Shown: in pieces, positions 1-11,572 of the stretch
Layout: every line of letters starts with the position of its first letter
Numbering within the stretch: position 1 is the first letter of the stretch
Assembly (NCBI GenBank): GCA_030340625.1
Contig: JAOPHQ010005176.1
Location: 10,001 to 74,000, forward strand
DNA: 64,000 nucleotides
Reading direction: 5' to 3'
From: Merluccius polli
Taxonomy: Eukaryota; Chordata; Actinopteri; Gadiformes; Merlucciidae
Position numbers and translations under genes: made by a program
The notes under the pieces: model-generated
Database searches by the model: none
Told to the model about the DNA's origin: nothing
What the model saw: the letters and a program-made list of their open reading frames with translations, nothing else

Positions 1-53
1 ATAACATCTTTACATTTTTTAATTCCATGAATTCTGGACCACACGTGCATGTG

Positions 54-73
54 CACACACACACACACACACA
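54..73. repeat. (CA)n microsatellite
   Basis: Pure CA dinucleotide run of about ten units, preceded by an alternating purine-pyrimidine stretch. Confidence 0.95.
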
Positions 74-218
74 ACACACCCCCCTCTGTGATTTATCTTT
101 CTGCCCTTGATGAATTGAATAAACATCATAATAAGGCTGAGTGCTTGCTAAGTGATATCAAGGGCCTATAGTCCAGACTATTTGCAGGGTACTGTTCTGC
201 TTCACAGGGGACCTGCTG

Positions 219-297
219 GTGTTTGTGTGTGTATGTGTGTGTGTATGTGTGCGTGTGTCTGCATGTGTGTGTGTGAGTCCTAGCGTCTCTACATGTG
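219..297. repeat. Imperfect (TG)n tract
   Basis: Interrupted TG repeat with TA, CG and CA substitutions. Apparent open frames across it are Cys/Val or Thr/His dipeptide strings caused by the repeat, not genes. Confidence 0.9.
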
Positions 298-1977
298 TGT
301 GGCTTGACAGATGCTTGGGTGTGTACAAGCTGTCTAAGCAGGTCAATTCCATTGCCAGTCATTGCCATCCAAATCCCTTCCCTAAAAGAAACACAAGTAC
401 GTGTGCACACACAAAACGCACAAGCACAGAGCAACAACACACACTATGAAAGCTCATGGCAAGGTTATTACAGACTCTCTCTCATGGCCTCACCAGTCAC
501 CACTGTGCTCAGCTCTCTGCCACTTGTCTACCAACAATAATGAGGATGCAATTCCTGGTGCATGAAAGAAGCAACTCATCATCGACGGTGAGATGACTGT
601 CATTTAACTGGGGAGTAAGCAAATGAAGTTCAAGAATGGAGTCACCGTCGGAGACAGATGGGAGACTTCGACTGACATGAATTATGTCTTATCGCTATCC
701 GGCTATCTCTGTCGATCGATCGATCAACTGTATGATCTGGGCTACTCTTGACCTATATATTTATCTATTGTTGTGGATGTGTGGTTTAGGTCTAGGCGCT
801 GGACTGGAGGTGTCACGCAGTGGATTTTGTCCTTCCCTTTTATTTAGTTTTAAGTTCTGCTCTTTCCCTTCCCTTTTATGTTTGCTATAAAGGTTATACA
901 CATCATTAATGTTCCCAGTGTCTCTGCATTGTCTAGTTTCTTTCAGTTAATGTTCTGATATCACTTTGATTAATATTACAAAATATTAAGTTCTTATTAA
1001 AAAATATATACCTTTTCATAGTTTTACCGTTTTATTGATGTTAGTCAAGGTCACTAGAACATTTGCATCTGTCAATGTAATTGTAATGTAATCTCGTTGT
1101 TCCTATTAGTTTTGTTTCAATCATTGTGTTGTGAGGTTGAGGTTAAAACGGTAGAAAGTAGGAGTGAAAAGCAGATGTACAGATGTCCCACATGATTGTC
1201 AGTATGATGCATATGTATTACAATGACCAGCTGCTACTGATCCTGCTGTAACATATACATGTGTGATATGAACACCATTACACAGCCATTACACTTATAT
1301 TAAAAACACATTGATTGGTTCATAGGAAAAAAATCAGGGAAAAAAATCAACTATTATTCAGGAATTGATCTGTATCATGATAGGCATGAATACATTGTGA
1401 CTCATACTTAATTGACTTCAGATGTTAAGCATAAGGGATCAATAATGTTTCTATCTGCTGGGGGGAGACATACAGATTACAGCCAGAAATGATGTGGTCC
1501 ATTAGTCAGCATCTCCACATCATTTCATAAATGAATCGCTATGTCTGACATTATAGACGTCCAATGTGCATATTGTTAATGGAGAGATCTGTTGTGTCGT
1601 TTGTTATGATCCACAGTCTCCTAAGACCCACAAGCTGCATTTTCCTCATTTCCTCATGCTTTGAGCTATAAATGTTGCTCTTCATTTTGTTTGTGCCTAT
1701 GAATGCTAACCATATATCACCTGCCGGCTGCTGTTTAGAAGAAGCTGTCGCTTTAAAATGGAAATGACTTTCTTTGTAGTTCAAACCTTTCCTGGTGGTA
1801 TCTTCTACCGCAGAGAAAATACAATAATTGCGCCCAGACATTTACACCCCAGATTAAAGTATTGATATACAGCATCCTACAATCTCTCTCTATTTATTTT
1901 TAACCAAAACAAAACACCGGAAAAGTTAACTCAAACACTTAGTTAGTTAGTTACTCACCGTGGAGTTAGTATTCACA
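298..1977. other. Non-coding stretch, nothing recognised
   Basis: Unique AT-rich sequence. Open frames are short and show no domain, codon pattern or splice context. The only local oddity is a short GATC run at about 711-724. Confidence 0.5.
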
Positions 1978-2345
1978 GGGGCCTCGCTTTGATAAGTGCA
2001 AATAAGCACAATTAGCAAAGCCAGGTGACTGCCAATTGTTTCTCTCCACTCTCTCTATCCTCTGTCTCCCTTAGCAATGCAATGCTTTTGTTTGTGTAGC
2101 CGCCGCCTGACGTAGGGAGTGTCTGAGACCGGGACCCCAGAAACTGAAATAAATAATGGCCATTAGTGCGTGTTCGACCAGCGAGCGCAGCAGAGTAACT
2201 CACTCATTTCCCTGCATCCTGCGCCGCGGCGCCCGCAGCTCCCGGGATCCCTGGCTCCCCTCCAGTGAGATTTATAGATGGGTCGAAAAAACTGGGTCTG
2301 GGCTCTCTGATTTATCACAACAGAGCTATTTGGCAGGAAGTCGCT
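1978..2345. promoter_or_regulatory. Enhancer-like unique island
   Basis: Complex sequence without simple repeats, framed by microsatellites. It has several ATTA/TAAT cores (around 2007-2016 and 2160-2166) and a GC-rich, CpG-containing middle near 2215-2250. This mixture resembles vertebrate conserved non-coding elements, but conservation cannot be seen from one sequence. It could be ordinary unique DNA. Confidence 0.25.
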
Positions 2346-2361
2346 GCCACTGGGCCCATGG

Positions 2362-2405
2362 TCCTCCTCCTCCTCCTCCTCCTCCTCCTCCTCCTCCTCC
2401 TCCTC
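2362..2405. repeat. (TCC)14 microsatellite
   Basis: Perfect TCC run of about 14 units. It produces fake Leu, Pro or Glu homopolymer frames on both strands. Confidence 0.95.
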
Positions 2406-2490
2406 GTCTCCACCCCCCTGTCCACTTCCACTCCTCCACATGACTTGTCCTGGTTTCTACCTGCCTATCCTGTGCTTCTAATAGTTATGT

Positions 2491-2505
2491 GGGGGGGGGG
2501 GGGGG
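2491..2505. repeat. (G)15 homopolymer
   Basis: Uninterrupted run of 15 guanines, one of eleven G/C homopolymers of at least 11-12 bases in the window. Confidence 0.95.
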
Positions 2506-2599
2506 TTGCTTTTTTTATTTAATGAGGGGCTTTTTTGACAATTGGAGCGCATTTAGAAATAATACATGTTCAAGGTATTGATTTGAAACCCTGCCAAAA

Positions 2600-2637
<38 letters not shown>

Positions 2638-2638
2638 G
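2600..2638. repeat. (TG)n microsatellite
   Basis: TG repeat of about 19 units with one TTT interruption. Confidence 0.95.
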
Positions 2639-3202
2639 AGCAACATGAACAATGAACAGCAGCACCTACAAGGAAAGACGGGGTTAAGATAATTGTGAGT
2701 GGGCCAATTTATTTAGGATTGAGATGTGTTATTTTATGTCGTTTAAATAGGACAATCCACAGGGGAAGTATTGACGTATATCTCATAAACAAGTGCTCAA
2801 TTTGTTGAATAAAAAGGCTGTGTCAAAAACGTGAACAGTTTTAAGGAAACACTGCAACAGTCCTGAATTGACTCCTGATCTCTGATTTGGTCTGTTGTGA
2901 TTGGCTTAATAATTGATCGGTCAACAAGAGGAATGTGTGTATCTTGGGGACCATTGTGTTTTATAGGTTAGTAGAGATGTTTCACTTCTTCATTTAACAT
3001 TATTATGGGTGACAAGAAGTTTTCTGTGTAATGTTAGGTGGGTGGTGATTTGGTGGTGGAAACAATGCACTCATGAATTCCTAGGGAAGATTTGATTTCA
3101 TGATGTGAAATGTGCACACTTTATTCCAAATTAAAAAGCAATAGGCTTCATTATTATTGTTTAGTTTTGAGCTTGAAAAGACCCAGACTCAATTTTGATA
3201 CC
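2639..3202. other. Non-coding stretch, nothing recognised
   Basis: AT-rich unique sequence with no recognisable gene, repeat family or structured motif. Confidence 0.5.
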
Positions 3203-3365
3203 CTGGTGGGGTTAGGGTGTTTGACTCCCAGTCCGACGGTTGCGGGTACGAACCCCAGTGTCCACAGTCTACCTGTAGGTATCCTTGAGGAAGATGTCCT
3301 AACCCCTACCTGCTCACTGATGACGTGTCTAAAAAGTATTTACTCCTAATTGACTAAATAGTATT
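3203..3365 (+). mobile_element. tRNA-derived SINE, decayed
   Basis: The first 70 bases read like a tRNA gene: an A-box-like segment (GGGGTTAGGGTGTTTGAC, about 3208-3225) and a B-box-like segment (GGGTACGAACCCC, about 3243-3255; one mismatch to GGTTCGANNCC). After it comes a tRNA-unrelated body with the phrase 'ATCCTTGAGGAAG' and a run like 'CCTAACCCC', typical of fish tRNA SINEs whose body mentions a ten-base CCTTGGGCAAG-type motif. The usual 3' tail ending in CTGCTAAATG is replaced by 'TGACTAAATAG', so the copy is old. Family name is not assigned. Retrotransposed by a partner LINE; no intact function expected. Confidence 0.7.
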
Positions 3366-4692
3366 TGTTTGGATGATTTATTTTGAATGCCATTAAAGTA
3401 AAGTTGGATATGAACATAATATTAGTTGGGTCCGAACAGAATAATCGACATTGCTAGTAAAGTTGAATGTTTTACTTGATACCTTGTGGACCGAATGACA
3501 AGGTTCACATTTTGTCATGTCCGGTCAAGTGGAACAGTTCCTGGCCAGAGTCATGTTTCCACTTGGGTTGATGGGTAATTTTTTAGCTAATTTGGCATCT
3601 AAAAAAAGAAGAAGTAGTTATTTCACTGCATAACGAGCTGTGTGCACAGTGCTCCAGTCACATATTGACCCAGGAGAACAAAACTAGGATGAATGACTTT
3701 CATAATGAGCAACACAGGGAGAGGCCGCTCCTTCTGACTAGCTAGGAAGCTAGGGGATATATGTGTATTAAGTAGATTCATTAAAAATAAAATAAAATAA
3801 ATATGAGACAGGGAAAAATGTGTATGCGTGTCGTCCTGTGAGAATATATTTATTTATTGAGATAATAAGAAAAGAAAATGATTTCAATTATGCGTGGGGC
3901 TATTGTTTCGTGGACAGTGGCGTAACTCTGCAGGGCTTGGGACTCACTGCAACGCTGTCTCCTTTCATTGTGTTATTATGCTAAACACGAGGGTTCAAGA
4001 CAAAGAGGCGCTATACTCTGAGGTTATAAAACAGACAAAAGTGCAAACACTATGTAATCTTAATTAGATGCCTCATATCTAAATAGGTTATTTTTGTCTT
4101 GTTGAATACACATCATTTGTTAGATAACCATTCCAACACAAATTGCAATATTATCGAAATGCTATATTAATTCTGGCAATGTTTGGCAATAATTTACCCG
4201 TTTGCCATTCGCTTTCATTAATTTGAATAGACCCCTTAAAAGTTTATTTCAGAAAAAGGTTAAACTATGTAGATACCACATACAGACATGACCTTTCTAG
4301 CCAACCCAATTAATCTGTCTTTCCATCATGGATACCTTGCGTGCCAATATTCCAATTATAGATGAGCTTCAACTTGTTTTGCTGGAGCCATGGCAACCCT
4401 GCTGCTTCAACGATTTTCTCGTTGCTGTTTTGTTCCTCCCATAACTACTAATAGACGCATGATGTGCATGTAACATACAATTACAAAAATAGGAAATAGA
4501 CTCTTAATTTCCATCTCTGTCTATCTCTCCATGTTGCTCTTTCTCTCACAAGTGGCCGGGTGGCCCCTCATTAAGCACAGTGAGGATTAAAGTCCCCTGA
4601 CCAAGACTATTTCCAACAACATGCTAGTGCATTGTAATGAGGCACTCTCTAGTGCTGTGCAAACACACTCCATCCACCTCTTTAATCACCTA
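3366..4692. other. Non-coding stretch, nothing recognised
   Basis: AT-rich unique sequence with short A-rich runs (about 3781-3800). No exon-like frame, no clear repeat family, no strong inverted repeat noticed. Confidence 0.5.
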
Positions 4693-5010
4693 GAAGGAGA
4701 TGGGCTGCTTCTCAAGCCCCTTCGGCAGTGGAGAGTGGAAGAGTGTGTGTGTGTGTGAGAGGGGGGAGGGGGGGGGGATTTGTGAGTGCCTCCATCCTCT
4801 GATGACATATAATCTCTTTGGGAGATGAGTGTTCAGTCTCCGGGCTCCGCTGATTGACACATCTGGAGTGATGATGGAGTGAGCAAGGCTGGGCAGGAGA
4901 TAGGACTTCTGAGCTGGAAGCTCGGATGAGACGCAGAAAACACTGCTCGGCCCTGTGGGCGCTGGTTGTGGTCAAGCTTGCCCTGCAACCTTCTGGATGT
5001 CTTTGAGAAA
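4693..5010. promoter_or_regulatory. Enhancer-like unique island
   Basis: Higher-complexity segment interrupted by a purine tract (4739-4779: TG repeat, then G-rich). It contains a TGATTGACA-type PBX/MEIS-like site near 4851-4859 and E-box-like CANNTG words. Evidence is motif content only; a cross-species alignment would decide. Confidence 0.2.
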
Positions 5011-5344
5011 TGAGAAGAGAGAAAAAAAGAACCACATAGCAACTCTTCTGAGTCCTGTGTGACCTTTAGGCCTGTATGAGAAAGCCATCGTCATCATGTG
5101 ACACATATGTTATGTCATTCTTGTTGGGTTTTTTTTTTAAAAAGCTGAAGGAGTACGGTGGAGAAAATAAACTAAAATATTACCTCCTGGCTTGGCTTTG
5201 ACATACAAAGTCTGCAGATGCCAAGGATAAACCAAACCTTCTTTAAACTCCACTGAGTTCCCAGTGGAGAATAAGTCACTGTTTTGGGATTGAACACCGA
5301 TTGCTCTCTCTAGCTATTTGTAGGGAAGGCAGAATAGCAGTGAC

Positions 5345-5575
5345 TGACGAGTGGTGATATGTAGAAGGTATCTGTTTTCTCTCTCCTGTCAATGGACAGT
5401 TTCCACAGCTGGCAGAAGCGCAACGTCGTCGAGCTGTACGGTGTATTTTATATATTTTTATGTGGGGTTTGTGCTGATATATCAGTGGCGATGCACCATG
5501 ATGGTCACTATAACTCATGCCCCACAGTCACAGTGTTTGGTTGAATAATTCAGGCTGCCCATAAATGCAATAATG
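5345..5575. promoter_or_regulatory. Enhancer-like unique island
   Basis: Unique sequence with GATATATC-like and AATAATTCAG words, ending just before the G17 homopolymer. Two overlapping open frames of 65-80 codons lack any domain. Called only as a candidate conserved non-coding element. Confidence 0.2.
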
Positions 5576-5596
5576 GTGAATATGGGTTTGAGGGTC

Positions 5597-5613
5597 GGGG
5601 GGGGGGGGGGGGG
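5597..5613. repeat. (G)17 homopolymer
   Basis: Uninterrupted guanine run directly preceding a T and purine-rich sequence. Confidence 0.95.
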
Positions 5614-5849
5614 TAGAAGAATTACATCATTTATATTGAAACAGTAAATCCAACGACTCTGGCTCTCGAAGAGAAGAGAACTAAGTTGGGAAAGAGCAAC
5701 CTGATCCAAAAAAAACACAACCCAAAAAAAACTAAGTGGGTTGTGTAATAGGGATGTGCACCGTGTTGGATTTCAGCCGCGGTTTGATGGCAACATTACG
5801 GGCGTAGATGTACAGCTTGTTAGGACATTAGGGGAATGGGGGCTTGTGT

Positions 5850-5875
5850 TGTGTGTGTGTGTGTGTGTGTGTGTG
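5850..5875. repeat. (GT)13 microsatellite
   Basis: Perfect GT run. It ends a long minus-strand frame that has no domain and is therefore not called a gene. Confidence 0.95.
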
Positions 5876-5989
5876 AATGTTGGTGGGGGTTGGCTCGATA
5901 ATCCGTCTCTCAAACAGGCCACAACATTGGCAGGAGTGTGCAAGAGAGTGAGCAGAGAGAGAGGCAGGTGCGCCGGCTGTCCAACCAGT

Positions 5990-6340
5990 GGTCTTTATTA
6001 TATTCCAAGCAGGTAGCTGCCCTGTGATGGATTGATGCCAACTGGGCCCCGGCAGTCCAGAATCAATTAGGGTGAGTTCATGAAATTGAACAGAGGTAAA
6101 AACCCGGGACCACAACTTTTTACGGGTAATTTGATCAAATCTGTCTTGACCCCATACCCTGGGACCTGTTGGCCGATAATGGATTGTAATGACTTTACGG
6201 CGGTACAAAAAAACACGCTGTGTATTACAGAGGTGGCCTTGTCTACACATTGTGAATTCCAACTGCGTGTATGAAGCCAATAGTGCGTGCAGGGACTCGA
6301 ATACTTTCCACAGCCAAGTGATAATGCTGCTAATCAGTGT
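5990..6340. promoter_or_regulatory. Enhancer-like unique island
   Basis: Complex, repeat-free sequence with an AATCAATTAGGG segment (about 6061-6072), a TAATTTGAT segment (6127-6135) and two further TAAT cores. A 189-codon minus-strand frame spans it, but it has no domain, no compositional bias of coding DNA and runs into a TG repeat, so the island is described as non-coding. Confidence 0.3.
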
Positions 6341-6406
6341 AAGTATAGGATTAAAGAGAAACGCTGGGAAACAAAATCCTGGAAGGTAGCATAGCACATG
6401 CTGACA

Positions 6407-6462
6407 TCTCTCTCCCTTTCTCTCTATCTCGCTCGCTCTCTCTCTCGCTCTCGCTCTCTCTT
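6407..6462. repeat. (CT)n / (CTCG) pyrimidine tract
   Basis: Pyrimidine-rich imperfect CT repeat with CTCG insertions. Confidence 0.9.
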
Positions 6463-6479
6463 GTCGCCTCTGCCCCGAC

Positions 6480-6900
6480 GATCAGATGATAACATTTTGA
6501 TTGACATTTGTTAAGGTCATTGGTTAATTGCTAGTAACACCGCACCTTTAATTACGAATACCGCCTCATTATGTGCAACCTTATTTACTCGGGACCCCGA
6601 CTGGTTCCACTACGATTCTCATGCAAATCGAGCCACAATTATCTATCCCATCAATGTGGGGAGATGCAAGCCTTGTTTGTTCCTAATGACATTGTTTGCA
6701 CTATCGAGCGCATCATTAAGTCCTTCCCTGCAAGGATGCCATCAGGGAAGGTATCCTCTCCGACCTATGAAAAGAGCTCCACAATGCAGAGCAGCTGCAA
6801 CCTCAACCTTTTAACACGTGTATTAAAATGTAAAACTGCCGGCTGGCGAGCGGTGTTGGGGAATGTTACTCTTAAAAGTAGTGCATTAAAGTGACTTGCC
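6480..6900. promoter_or_regulatory. Enhancer-like island with octamer and homeodomain sites
   Basis: Repeat-free segment with a perfect POU/octamer word ATGCAAAT at 6621-6628, a TAATTA homeodomain core at 6549-6554, TTAATTG at about 6522-6528 and CACAATTATC near 6642. A short inverted pair CCTTCCCTG / CAGGGAAGG lies at about 6722-6749. Known vertebrate developmental enhancers often combine POU and homeodomain sites. Conservation and function are inferred, not seen. Confidence 0.4.
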
Positions 6901-7484
6901 ATAAGAGTATTTAGACCTTGCTTGCAGTTCATTGCTGTAGAAAGTAAGGTCATGACTAATAAGGGATTACTTAGTGACACATGTGACATGCGTTAGTCGT
7001 TCCCTGTAATGTGATACTACAGGTATAAGACAATTCTGCGCATTCTGATACACACAAGAACCAGTCCTCCGTGTTTAAGCATTTAAGCAGCGATTGATGT
7101 GACACTTTCTGAATGATGACACCATGGCTTGTTCCTTGTCGGACCTAGTGGACATCAGAGCGCAGATTCTCCCTTGCTCACTCCACGCCGAGCCCCGGGG
7201 TCGAGCCTACTGGCAAGCGGCGAGTGCGGTTTTGGTTTTCTATTTTTGAAAAAAAGATGAATACACTTTATTAACATTGTTTTGCAATGCCATTTGTTGC
7301 ACGTTTTATAGTATTTAACTACAGTAAGCTGCATAGTAAACTAAAGCTTCACCTTTCTTCTTTAATATACACACGTTTTGTTATTTTTATCACCAAGTAA
7401 AAAAACAAACAAACATCTGGCGAACCCTGGTTTTGGATAATGTTGTTGCGAATCACAAATCACGCCTAAAAATGGTAGGATCAT
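6901..7484. other. Non-coding stretch, nothing recognised
   Basis: Unique sequence; a GC-rich patch at about 7185-7230 has no matching gene signal. Confidence 0.5.
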
Positions 7485-8340
7485 TAAAAAGTCGGCACAG
7501 GAGGGCATTATTTCAGTGAAATTTGCATATTACACCCCCCTTGCTTTGTATTGGTTGACGACTAGTGACGTACGAGCTAAGTATGTGACTTGACAATCTA
7601 GATTAAATGTAGTGTACACTTAACCTAGTCTGGGGCTACTCCAACTTTGCAGTTTGTGATCCGGTCTAGAGCGGATACAGGAACGGTTTGTGCTCCAAAA
7701 AACAATCCCACATGGAAACCAGGGGCATCATAGTAGGGCCTACCCATGAACCCACGATGCGAAAAGAAAATGAGGTAAAACAATTTGGAGCTAAAAACAA
7801 GCTGCTAAAGCTGTTGCTAATTTAAATAATGTAATGGCATCGCCGTCTACCACAAGGATAACACTCCATACCAGATACATTTTTGGAGTAGGCGTAAATG
7901 GACGCCAGGCTCTTCTCCGCAGAGAGAGCCTGGTGACACGAGGTTAATCTGGCCTTTTGCCTTAAGCAGTTGATTTGAAGCCATGCCTTGACGGACACCA
8001 CCTTTAACCAATCGGATTAACATAATGTCACTGTAACAGTTGACTCCTGCCACACACCACCAAGTGGCTTTTCTGGGGCCCTCAGACACAGATGCACACA
8101 ATGCAAAATCGAACGAGATTATAGACAACCATGTCAATCCACCTCCAGAGGTAGTGTACACTAGCGCCAGAGCCAGCACTCAAACGGAAATGATTATTTT
8201 CTTGTACTAGGTCTGGGATTCGTCCTCACTGGTTGCTCTCAGACCGTCCAGCCAACGGACGGACCAATCGGTGGCCGGCATTGTTCTAGGAGGCGGGTTA
8301 TAATGTGAGTTGCATTGTTTATCGATGTCGGAATCCCGAA
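7485..8340. repeat. Possible decayed dispersed repeat
   Basis: Segment with CCAAT-rich text ('AACCAATCGG', 'GACCAATCGG') and a 9-bp inverted pair CCAGGCTCT / AGAGCCTGG (about 7904-7933), of the kind common in fish DNA transposon relics. A 110-codon minus-strand frame (7847-8179) shows no domain I know. No terminal repeats or target duplication could be defined, so this is a low-confidence call. Confidence 0.25.
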
Positions 8341-8699
8341 GTTTCCCTTTAGCAACAGCCAAGACATGCGTTGTCTAGTGAAGTAAAGTTACTTTCACAT
8401 TGGATATTACACAGATATACAGTTAATTCCTATTCATTATCATTGTGTGGGCCTGTAAATAATAACATGAATATCCAACACAAAACTAACTTTACCCAGT
8501 TGAACTTCGCCTACATTTTCATTTCAGAATTTTTCAAAGATAAAAATGATTTTGCCTTAAATGTGTAGGCCTCGAAAAAATAATTTGGCTTGTTAAATGT
8601 TGATTCTGATTTTAGATTAGTAATAGAGGTGATCCACAATTTTTGAGCGGAGGGTTTCATTTTTTCGAAATATCGGGACATCTGGCTGGTGGGCTGTAG

Positions 8700-8921
8700 G
8701 AATTTTTTTGGATTATTGAGAGGTCGGAAAACAAAGGAGTGTCGGAGAAACGGGCGGTCCCCGGAAGAAGACACGAGTATGTGGTGATCGACGAAAGCCA
8801 CTTCAGACATAAGAGAAAGTTAAGAAAATATAGTTTGAATTTTCATAAAATGTACATACAATATTGTAGCATGCCGGGCCAGCACAGCTTCCGGACTGAG
8901 AGCTCCCAGAATGCCGCGTAA
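8700..8921 (+). pseudogene. Merlin / IS1595-type transposase fragment
   Basis: An open stretch after the stop at 8697 encodes 'EYVVIDESHFRHKRK' at about 8778-8823. Transposases of the Merlin superfamily and its bacterial relatives (ISXO2/IS1595) have a very similar block around the first acidic residue of the DDE triad, usually followed by Tyr-Asn-Arg-Gly-Arg; here the block breaks down right after 'HKRK'. Nothing like the later catalytic block is seen up to 9200, so this is a dead fragment at best. The match rests on one short motif recalled from the family, so chance remains possible. Confidence 0.45.
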
Positions 8922-10391
8922 TGACATGTGAATGTTTAGCGATAAGCCTGTACTAAGTTAGCGTGTTGTTGTTGTTAGCGGTGACTAAAGTGTGTCTGTG
9001 TTCGACAAGTACCCGTATCATGTGTGTTACCAAGGTAACCAGGTATGGTATTTCTATTTCCGCAGATAGAAGTGCTAGTGCTTGTAAGGTCTCAAATCTG
9101 CAAATTGTGTGTACTGCTTGGATATTCTTCCTACCATGCACGCTGCATTTCACTTCAAGACTTCTACTTCACAGGCCACTGTAAAAATGTACTGTTTACT
9201 AAAATTTACTGCCAACAGTTTACTGTTTACTCTAGAGGTGGTAGAGTGCAAATTCAAATTCCGATAACACCCTAAGGCGATAAGCACATGCGGAAATATG
9301 ATTATAATTGCCAGTGCAGAATTCAACGGCGCCTGCCAAGTTCATGAGAGTTAACCAAGCCCTCAGCAGAGCCAGAGCAACTCACATTTTGCACTGAACA
9401 TAAAATGTTAATTCACGCTGCAGGGGATCCAGAATTGGGTGAGAGAGCACTCATAACATCTATCTCTCCCTCCCTGTGTCTCTCCGGCTGTCTTGTCTGT
9501 GCTCTCTCTCCGTCTTCCTATCTCCGGTTTCATCTGTGGTGAAACGCGGACCCCATCATCGTCGTCGTCACCGCCGCTGTCGCTATCGTGGGTATCTCTG
9601 TTTGCGTTCTCGTGGCAATTTGGCATATTTCCCGCAGCGGCGCTGGACCGGCAAGCGACCCGATCTGCTTTCACTCGGCTCCGACCCAGCGGCCAGTCTG
9701 ATGAACTGAGCGGGACCCCTCAGGGTCTCTCAGCTGACATCCACACAAATCCATATAATTTACTGAACATATTCGCATACAAACAGCGAGACTGCCTGGG
9801 AGCCCGGCCACAGGAGGACCAAGGGGGATGGCTTCAGGCGGCGGGGTGTCAACAGTCATTCATGTGGTTAGAAGGATACGTCTAGATTGTAAGATAAAAC
9901 CTCCGAATAATAATGATAATAAATAATATAATGAAAGGGAGGAAAGGGGGGTGGGGGTGGTTCAGATTTGTGGGGTTTGTTAATACCACAGCATAGTGTG
10001 TATTGACCGCCTCAGGCAGTGCCACTAGCCTGTGAGACATTGTACTCATTAGTAGTGTAAGTGGTACAGTATGCTTCCCTCCGCCAAGTTCAATATCAGC
10101 GAGGCATAATATGTCAAGGGTCAAATTTGCATATTCCTCTTTCTACATATGTTGCAAGACTTTGGGTTGCTAATAAGCTATGATCTTGGCAAGTTGGAAA
10201 CATGTCAATGTCAATGTTTTCTGAGCCGTGTGTGGGCACAAGTTCATAGTCTAGTAGGGCAAAGATACGTATATTAAATGAGGATGTTTTTTTTTCAGTC
10301 AAAATGGAATCATGTTATGAAAGTTTATGCTTTTATACGTGTCAACAGAAAGTTTGGAGAAAAAGAGACGCGCACGCAATCATATGCGCGT
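8922..10391. other. Non-coding stretch with weak repeat traces
   Basis: Contains a short TACTG-rich stretch (9180-9235) similar in style to the fish 'tttacggtaa' repeat at 52460, a CT-rich and then CGTC-rich patch (9460-9600), and otherwise unique sequence. Open frames of up to 130 codons overlap in several frames and carry no domain. Confidence 0.45.

Positions 10392-10447
<56 letters not shown>
10392..10447. repeat. (CA)28 microsatellite
   Basis: Long pure CA repeat flanked on the left by an alternating CG/TG stretch. Confidence 0.97.
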
Positions 10448-10450
<3 letters not shown>

Positions 10451-10591
10451 TTTACGAACATTTGCATTGAAGGGATTCACTTCACTCCCCCTGGGAAATT
10501 GTAGCCCTCCCAATATAAAAAGTGAATTTCATGGTTAATTGTCTGCCAATCTCGAAAAGCCATCCCCCCAAAGCATGATTGATGTTTTAAC

Positions 10592-10592
10592 T

Positions 10593-10670
<78 letters not shown>

Positions 10671-10671
10671 A
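10592..10671. repeat. Compound (CA)n(TA)n(CA)n microsatellite
   Basis: CA units, then about 25 TA units, then CA units: a symmetric compound repeat. Confidence 0.97.
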
Positions 10672-10784
10672 GTGTGTGAGTGCCTGTGAACCTATGTATA
10701 TATAATTGAGCATTTGACAAAATGTCCAGCGGTCCAGCTATGAATCCCTAAGAACTGTGTGGAATGACAAGCAACATATTGTTA

Positions 10785-10985
10785 GATGTGATGCTGTGCG
10801 GCGCGGCGTCGTGTCCATGCCGGCGCCAACATGCTTTCCAGGTGGAACATGAAAGAGCCGTGTCTGTGCCGTTGCCTCAGCCATGTTCAACCATTTAATT
10901 GCTGGGAGTAACGGGGCTCTTTGATTACTGAACGTATCTACGCCCTCATCCCCTTTGATCTGTCAGCGTGCGCTGTGGGGTGATA
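10785..10985. promoter_or_regulatory. Enhancer-like unique island
   Basis: GC-rich CpG-containing start (10797-10830) followed by 'CATTTAATTGCTGGG' (about 10891-10905) and 'CTTTGATTACTGA' (about 10919-10931, a possible TCF/homeodomain combination). Candidate only. Confidence 0.25.
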
Positions 10986-11390
10986 AAAAGCAAAAACAAA
11001 ACATATGTTCGCAGGTTTGTTGATTTTAAGACAGGTGAGTTCCCTGCGCTCGGGTCGAAAGTCTGGTCGGGTTTTAAATATTAATGATTCGAAATATGAC
11101 CTGAATAACTGTTAATGCTGTTGGAAAGCCTTTAGACTGACGTTAATGTTAAGCGTAGCAGATAGGTGTACCGAATCTGTCTCTCCCGGAAAGACAGACA
11201 GACAAGAAGTAGAGATATCGCTGATACGACTTCGCAGGGGAAACGTTGCCCATTTCCCTCACCTCATATGCACTTCTAACTGAACCTCAATTACCACTTA
11301 ACTCTTCATTGTTTTCCACACTTTCTCATTCCACTATTCTCTCCAACTGAATTAAATCAATCTTTCTCAATTCAATTCAATCTCTCTTGC
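10986..11390. other. Non-coding stretch, nothing recognised
   Basis: Unique sequence, pyrimidine-rich near the right end, where short AATTC repeats occur (11365-11378). Confidence 0.5.
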
Positions 11391-11481
11391 CTGTTTGTCA
11401 CCCCCATTCTGGAAATGTGTAAAAAAAAATTAAAAAAAACGACTTTGTGACACTTTCACAGCACCCAAGTTTATCAATTTC
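11391..11481. repeat. Copy A of a 90-bp block repeated at 36227
   Basis: Shares with 36227-36305 the ordered words TGTTTGTCA, CATTCTGGAAATGTG, A9, GTGACACTTT, GCACC and AGTTTATC, with one roughly 10-base indel. Both copies are directly followed by a pyrimidine microsatellite (here CTGT). It is either a dispersed repeat with a microsatellite tail or a duplicated non-coding element. Confidence 0.75.
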
Positions 11482-11511
11482 AGTCTGTCTGTCTGTCTGT
11501 CTGTCTGTCAT

Positions 11512-11570
<59 letters not shown>

Positions 11571-11572
11571 GT
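11482..11572. repeat. (CTGT)n microsatellite
   Basis: About 19 CTGT units with a single ATTC interruption, passing into CT repeats. Confidence 0.97.

Noticed and set aside
2163..2441. Acidic repeat protein on the minus strand
   Set aside because: The Glu run is the TCC microsatellite; flanks are not coding.
5828..6397. 189-codon minus-strand frame
   Set aside because: Ends in a TG repeat, no domain, overlaps an island better explained as non-coding.
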